From the NCBI GenBank assembly GCA_900316505.1, contig ONDH01000026.1, positions 1 to 53,657 on the forward strand: a DNA stretch of 53,657 nt, read 5' to 3'. The position numbers and the translations under genes are program-made. The notes under the pieces are model-generated. The model was not told the origin of the DNA, did not search any database, and saw only the letters and a program-made list of their open reading frames with translations. Numbering within the stretch: the first letter of the stretch is position 1; every line of letters starts with the position of its first letter. The stretch is from an uncultured Prevotellaceae bacterium (GTDB taxonomy: Bacteria > Bacteroidota > Bacteroidia > Bacteroidales > Bacteroidaceae). This document shows, piece by piece, positions 49,835 through 53,657 of this stretch.

Positions 49835-52201
49835 TTATCCTACTTTATACAATTCTTCTTCCAACTCTCTCACTGCCCTGTTGTAGTCTTCTTGCCCCTT
49901 GAAAATGCGGGTCAGTATCATGGGGCGTTTGGCTATCTGAGCAAAGGGGTCAAGTTTCAGGATGAGGGGGTCTTCAATGTTGGTCACTCCCACATCTCCA
50001 AACTTATCCATCAATGCCTCGATGATTTGACGAGCCTTGTCTTGGTACTTGTCCAGATAGTTGCCACTACGCACTTTGGCGATGCGGTCTTTACGCTTGA
50101 TGGGCTTTTGGTCGTATGCCAAATGACAGATGATGTCGAAATAGTCATAGTCTTTCATGTCTGGCACTTCTTCCAATACAGCATCTAACAGTACATCATG
50201 CTCTTTCATCTCATCAAGAATGACTTGCTTTTTGTCTGCTTGTGCCCATGCACCCCTGAACGCATCCAGTGTGGGGTACATGTTCTTGATGGCACGACGG
50301 GTGAAGTCTGTCAGTTTCTCAGTACGCAGGGTGCGCCCATCCTCACCGATAATCTGCACCATTTCATGCACAATCTTGGCTTTGTTTCCCTCCACATAAT
50401 ATTTGATATGCTCTTCAGGCTGTGGTGGAGGGTTATTATTGCCTGAATCTCCTCCACCATCACCTTTTTCTTTGCGCTGGGTGTAGTCTTCATCCTTGTC
50501 TGCATCACCATCAAATATCTTATCAATGAATTTAGTGGTGACATCGCGGAAATCCAAGATTTCAAAACTCATCTTGTCTTTCTTCTCAAAAATACGGGTG
50601 CCTCGTCCTATCATCTGCTTGAAGGTGGTTTCACTGCCTACTTCCTTGTCTATCACAATCAAGCCACATGTCTTGCAGTCCACGCCAGTTGTCAGCAATT
50701 CGCTGGTGGTGGCAATGACGGGATATTTTGCATAAGGGTCAATGAAATCGTCAAGAAGAATTTTGCCCACTCGGTCATCGCTGGTAATGCGCACAATATA
50801 GTTGGGGTTACGCTTCACCATGTCTTGATTCATGCTAATGAGCAATTCGCGCATCAAAAGGGCTTCTTCTTGGGATGGGCAGAAAACAATGGTCTTGGTC
50901 ATGCGTCCCACCACTTTCATCATTTCGGTGATGCGATGTGCCACCACCTTTTGACGTTCCATGATATTGAGCATCTTACCAAACTCATAGCGTTCAAATT
51001 TGTCTGGCTCAATCCTAAAACCGTTCAAATCCTCCTCGTCTGGCTCAGGATGATAACCCTCTAAATCATAGTTGATGAACGAGCGGGTGATACGGAACGG
51101 AGCCAAAAAACCATCTTCAATACCTTCTCTCAAAGAGTATTCATAGACAATTTCCTTGAAATATTCTTTATTGTCAGCACCTTCCACACATTTAGGTGTG
51201 GCTGTCATACCTATCTGAATGGCTGAATCAAAGTATTCCAATATTTGATGATACTGCTTATCTTCCACCACACTGCTACGATGGCACTCATCTACTACAA
51301 TCAAGTCAAAGTAATCTCGGCGATAATCCTTGTACGGATGGTCTTTGCCTTCTTCCATCTCCTTTTCATTGCGCACCCACTGACCATAAAGACTCATGTA
51401 AATTTCTGCACTGCTACCTGCATCCTTGCCCTGCACTTTTGTCATAAACTTGCTGAAAGGCTTGAAATCATGTTGCATGGTCTGGTCAATCAGGATGTTG
51501 CGGTCAGCCAAGTAAAGAACACGATTAATGTTCTTTGACTGATGCAGACGATGAATGATTTGGAAGGCAGTATAAGTTTTGCCTGTGCCTGTAGCCATCA
51601 CCAACATCATCCTGCGCTTGCCACATGCCACAGCCTGAATCACCTTGTTGATGGCAATACGCTGATAGTAGCGAGGAGGGAAACTGTCATTGTCTGTATA
51701 GTAAGGAATATTCAACAAGGCTTCCCCCTCATCTGTCAAATGCTCTTTTTCTTTCAACCATTGTCTTTCACGCTCTTTCAATTCGGCAGGTTTGGGGAAA
51801 TCATTCATTTCGAGGGTTCGCTCTGTTCCATTTCTCATGTCGTGTTCCACAAACTTCTCCCCATTAGAACTATAGGCAAAGGGGAGTTGCAGGTCTTTGG
51901 CATAGTCAATAGCCTGTTGCAAACCATCGCCTGGCTGGTGGTTGTGGTCTTTTGCCTCCACAACTGCAATGGGGTAGTTGTCTTCTACATATAGAATGTA
52001 ATCACACCTTTTCCCCTTCTTGCGGTGCTTCAATGAGCCTTGCACAATGATACGTCCGGCTGTATAGGCATACTCCAAGCGCATGTGCTGCTTATCCCAT
52101 CCTGCATCCTCTATGTTGGGTTGGATGTAACGGGATTTGATGTCCTCCTCTGACAAGTGATTGTCAGCGATGGTCGCTTTCAGAATTCCATTGGTAGCCA
52201 T
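49835..52201 (-). CDS. hsdR: type I restriction enzyme endonuclease/translocase subunit
   Basis: This 788-aa subunit has an N-terminal nuclease domain (IAVVEAKDHN, PD-(D/E)xK-type), a SF2 helicase core with GTGKT (Lys208), DECH (Asp304) and TATP. The C-terminal part resembles the EcoEI-type R subunit. It translocates DNA and cuts at a distance when unmethylated sites are met. It is the first gene of the operon hsdR-hsdM-hsdS. The promoter was not found in 52202-52391. Confidence 0.95.
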   Translation of the reverse strand: MATNGILKATIADNHLSEEDIKSRYIQPNIEDAGWDKQHMRLEYAYTAGRIIVQGSLKHRKKGKRCDYILYVEDNYPIAVVEAKDHNHQPGDGLQQAIDYAKDLQLPFAYSSNGEKFVEHDMRNGTERTLEMNDFPKPAELKERERQWLKEKEHLTDEGEALLNIPYYTDNDSFPPRYYQRIAINKVIQAVACGKRRMMLVMATGTGKTYTAFQIIHRLHQSKNINRVLYLADRNILIDQTMQHDFKPFSKFMTKVQGKDAGSSAEIYMSLYGQWVRNEKEMEEGKDHPYKDYRRDYFDLIVVDECHRSSVVEDKQYHQILEYFDSAIQIGMTATPKCVEGADNKEYFKEIVYEYSLREGIEDGFLAPFRITRSFINYDLEGYHPEPDEEDLNGFRIEPDKFERYEFGKMLNIMERQKVVAHRITEMMKVVGRMTKTIVFCPSQEEALLMRELLISMNQDMVKRNPNYIVRITSDDRVGKILLDDFIDPYAKYPVIATTSELLTTGVDCKTCGLIVIDKEVGSETTFKQMIGRGTRIFEKKDKMSFEILDFRDVTTKFIDKIFDGDADKDEDYTQRKEKGDGGGDSGNNNPPPQPEEHIKYYVEGNKAKIVHEMVQIIGEDGRTLRTEKLTDFTRRAIKNMYPTLDAFRGAWAQADKKQVILDEMKEHDVLLDAVLEEVPDMKDYDYFDIICHLAYDQKPIKRKDRIAKVRSGNYLDKYQDKARQIIEALMDKFGDVGVTNIEDPLILKLDPFAQIAKRPMILTRIFKGQEDYNRAVRELEEELYKVG

Positions 52202-52391
52202 AGGCGATATATCTTTTAGGTTTTTAGTTTCTAATAAGTCCCCACTAACTTCCCAGCCAATGGGGGGTGATTTAACATTTTAACAATATAAATGTGTCTA
52301 ATGACAGCAGTCATTGCTGACTGCCTCTCTCTTCAAGTCTTCACAGATTCCCGAGAGAATGTGAGAAAATATTTATTATATCTTTCTCCAT

Positions 52392-52610
52392 TTAATCATA
52401 ATACTTTTTTATTTCTTCCTCTTCTGCCAAGCCCCATCTATCCAACACCTCAAGGGCTCTCATGTTTTGCCGACGAGCCTTCTTGTAGTCCTCAGTCTTT
52501 CCGTGACGGGCTGCTATCCTCATGCCAATCCTGTCTTGTACGCCACATCGCTCGCCTCCAAAGAAAAAGTGGAAAAGGTCAAGAAGAAGTTGCATCACGG
52601 GGTTCTTCAT
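52392..52610 (-). CDS. small protein of unknown function
   Basis: This 72-aa protein (MKNPVMQLLLDLFHFFFGGERCGVQ) has an N-terminal hydrophobic patch and a charged helix (ALEVLDRWGLAEEEEIKKYY). It starts with an ATGA overlap on the upstream lipoprotein gene, so the two form an operon. No family is recognised. Confidence 0.6.
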   Translation of the reverse strand: MKNPVMQLLLDLFHFFFGGERCGVQDRIGMRIAARHGKTEDYKKARRQNMRALEVLDRWGLAEEEEIKKYYD

Positions 52611-53065
52611 GGCTTTCCCTCCTTCACTCTATTCTCTTCCCCCAACTCTATCGTCTTTTCATCCTTCCATGTCGCTCCCGTGATGGTGATATTCAACGAG
52701 GCAACGGGGATGTTCTGCATAATTTGGGAATAGGAGGGGTCTTTCTGCAAGGATGGATATGCTTGGGTGAGACGCTGCACCTTTGCGACAAAGCGGATGA
52801 TGCTGTCGGTTTTGGCGCTGTCTAACTTTTCCGATTCGACAAGGTAGGACTGCATCACGCTGTGGAGATAGTCGGAATAATCTTCACAACTGCCCAACGT
52901 GACACTTAGGCACAAAAAAATACCCACCAGCAGGGGTAAAACCCTTGCATGGCAGGTACGAAAATGAATAGTGAGAAAATTTATAGACTTACACGCTGAC
53001 GCAACAGGGGGGGGTGTTAACCTCTTGTTAATCAATGTGTTATATATTTTATTGGTTAAAGTCAT
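52607..53065 (-). CDS. lipoprotein of unknown function with a long N-terminal extension
   Basis: From the ATG at 53065 the product is 152 aa. A signal-like segment (VLPLLVGIFLCLSVTLGSC) ends at Cys60, so about 40 residues precede it, which is odd for a lipoprotein. A run of eight C on the coding strand (53007-53014) lies in that extension and could shift the frame. The true start may lie elsewhere or use a rare codon. The C-terminal half (MQNIPVASLNITITGATW) is a small beta-rich domain. It is transcribed with the 52392-52610 gene. Confidence 0.6.
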   Translation of the reverse strand: MTLTNKIYNTLINKRLTPPPVASACKSINFLTIHFRTCHARVLPLLVGIFLCLSVTLGSCEDYSDYLHSVMQSYLVESEKLDSAKTDSIIRFVAKVQRLTQAYPSLQKDPSYSQIMQNIPVASLNITITGATWKDEKTIELGEENRVKEGKP

Positions 53066-53090
53066 ACTTTCGTTTAGGTTTATATTATTG

Positions 53091-53098
53091 CAAAGGTA
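53091..53098 (-). promoter_or_regulatory. -7 box of the lipoprotein operon
   Basis: The minus strand reads TACCTTTG, 26 bp before the ATG at 53065. Confidence 0.7.
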
Positions 53099-53349
53099 CA
53101 AAGAATTTCAAACCCTACAAAACAAACCCCTGAAAAAATTTTGTGTGGTCAATTTGTCAATTGGTCAATTGGTAAATTTTCATCTTGGTTTGGGGGATTA
53201 CTAATAGGGGGTTGGTTAGATTTATATATAATATATTTATTATATATAATTATATATATATTTATTATATTACGCGTGTACCCGTGTACACGAGATTGAC
53301 TAATTGACCAATTGACTAATTGACCGTTCCGTAAACGCTAAGGTGAGAC

Positions 53350-53418
53350 TTTCGTAAAAGCGGTAGTCACTCTTTCATAAAAACGGTAGTCACTCCCTCA
53401 TAAAAGCCCTAACGCTTG
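53350..53418. repeat. 23-bp tandem repeat, three units
   Basis: Units at 53350-53372, 53373-53395 and 53396-53418 share TAAAAxCGGTAGTCACTC, with the third degenerate. The period is the same as at 24680-24771, though sequence similarity between the arrays is weak. Confidence 0.75.
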
Positions 53419-53510
53419 TGGAATACACCAGTCATTTCGAGCGAAATTTGTAATATATTACGAAAATATTTTATTTTTGTAATAAACTTGGAGGCGCATA
53501 ATAAACGTCG

Positions 53511-53518
53511 TAACTTTG
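53511..53518 (+). promoter_or_regulatory. -7 box of the partial gene at 53603
   Basis: TAACTTTG fits TAnnTTTG, with TTG at 53488-53490, 20 bp upstream. Confidence 0.7.
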
Positions 53519-53544
53519 CAAGCGAAAAGGAGAACTCCTAATTG

Positions 53545-53586
53545 TCAATTATCAATTATCAATTATCAATTATCAATTATCAATTA
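53545..53586. repeat. six tandem TCAATTA heptamers in the leader
   Basis: Six perfect TCAATTA copies lie in the 5' leader of the gene starting at 53603, between its promoter and start codon. Confidence 0.85.
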
Positions 53587-53602
53587 AAAAAAATCTACTA
53601 TC

Positions 53603-53657
53603 ATGGGACTTGTAAAAATGCGTAAATCACAGCGACAACTCACCTACATGGAAGGTA
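53603..53657 (+). CDS. partial gene at the window edge
   Basis: The ATG at 53603 starts MGLVKMRKSQRQLTYMEG and is cut by the window end. Too little remains to assign a family. Its promoter and repeat-filled leader are described separately. Confidence 0.5.
   Translation, partial: MGLVKMRKSQRQLTYMEG

Larger units (their letters stand above)
53066..53602. other. long intergenic region with repeats and an AT tract
   Basis: The gap contains a promoter at each end, heptad arrays of the TTGACCAATTGAC type (53152-53176, 53297-53326), a nearly pure A/T tract (53221-53271), and an inverted CGTGTA...TACACG pair (53275-53292). It also holds a 23-bp tandem repeat (53350-53418) and six TCAATTA heptamers (53545-53586). 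No coding sequence is visible. Confidence 0.7.

Noticed and set aside
1..53657. tRNA or rRNA genes
   Set aside because: No cloverleaf or rRNA-like segment was recognised by eye. A covariance-model search would be needed to exclude small ones.

Overview
The window looks like a chromosome segment from a Bacteroidales species, most likely Prevotellaceae (Prevotella, Segatella or Xylanibacter type). The reasons are Bacteroidetes -7 boxes (TAnnTTTG, often with TTG or TTTG 19-21 bp upstream) in front of many genes, lipoproteins with acidic surface-export signals after the lipobox Cys, and typical families: DUF4421, GH97, TlpA/DUF4369, Y_Y_Y propeller sensors, M56-TonB, MtaB and VirE_N/DUF3987. The species is inference. 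No rRNA, tRNA or CRISPR array was seen.

Layout. 1-3.9 kb: alaS with a terminator, then an orphan partner gene of an AbiEii-type nucleotidyltransferase whose toxin gene survives as only 21 codons. 3.9-10.5 kb: lemA, an M48 protease, and a tight four-gene envelope operon (zinc-ribbon-like lipoprotein, DUF4421 outer-membrane protein, BMP-type lipoprotein, and a lipoprotein fusing a type-1 periplasmic-binding fold to a legumain-like C13 protease). 10.5-14 kb: a secreted protein divergent from a BlaI/M56-TonB regulatory unit whose M56-TonB gene is split by a frameshift. 14-24.7 kb: two divergent glycosyltransferases, rfbC, aroB, GH97, a DHH phosphoesterase, a coiled-coil membrane protein, rpe and comEC. 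24.7-33.7 kb: a propeller sensor with no output domain, two TlpA-type proteins, a glycosyltransferase, mtaB, an esterase and a DUF6078-like protein. 33.8-36.5 kb: Mrr endonuclease, RhuM and PrsW in one run. 36.7-40.3 kb: mfd. 40.4-52.2 kb: a minus-strand island with a VirE_N/DUF3987 replication-type module, an unrecognised 467-aa gene with a structured leader, and a complete type I restriction system (hsdR, hsdM, hsdS). 52.2-53.7 kb: a small lipoprotein operon and the first codons of a further gene.

The most unusual feature spans the whole window. Composite repeats made of a short conserved core between arrays of heptamers (TTGACAA, TTCCTAA, TTGACAG and similar, often inverted across the core) sit between genes, supply stop codons for at least four genes, probably supply a -33 box, and have entered coding sequence in frame in mfd and in a glycosyltransferase.

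The best candidates for undescribed systems are this repeat family, the surface C13-protease operon, and the 467-aa gene with its structured leader between the restriction system and the replication module.
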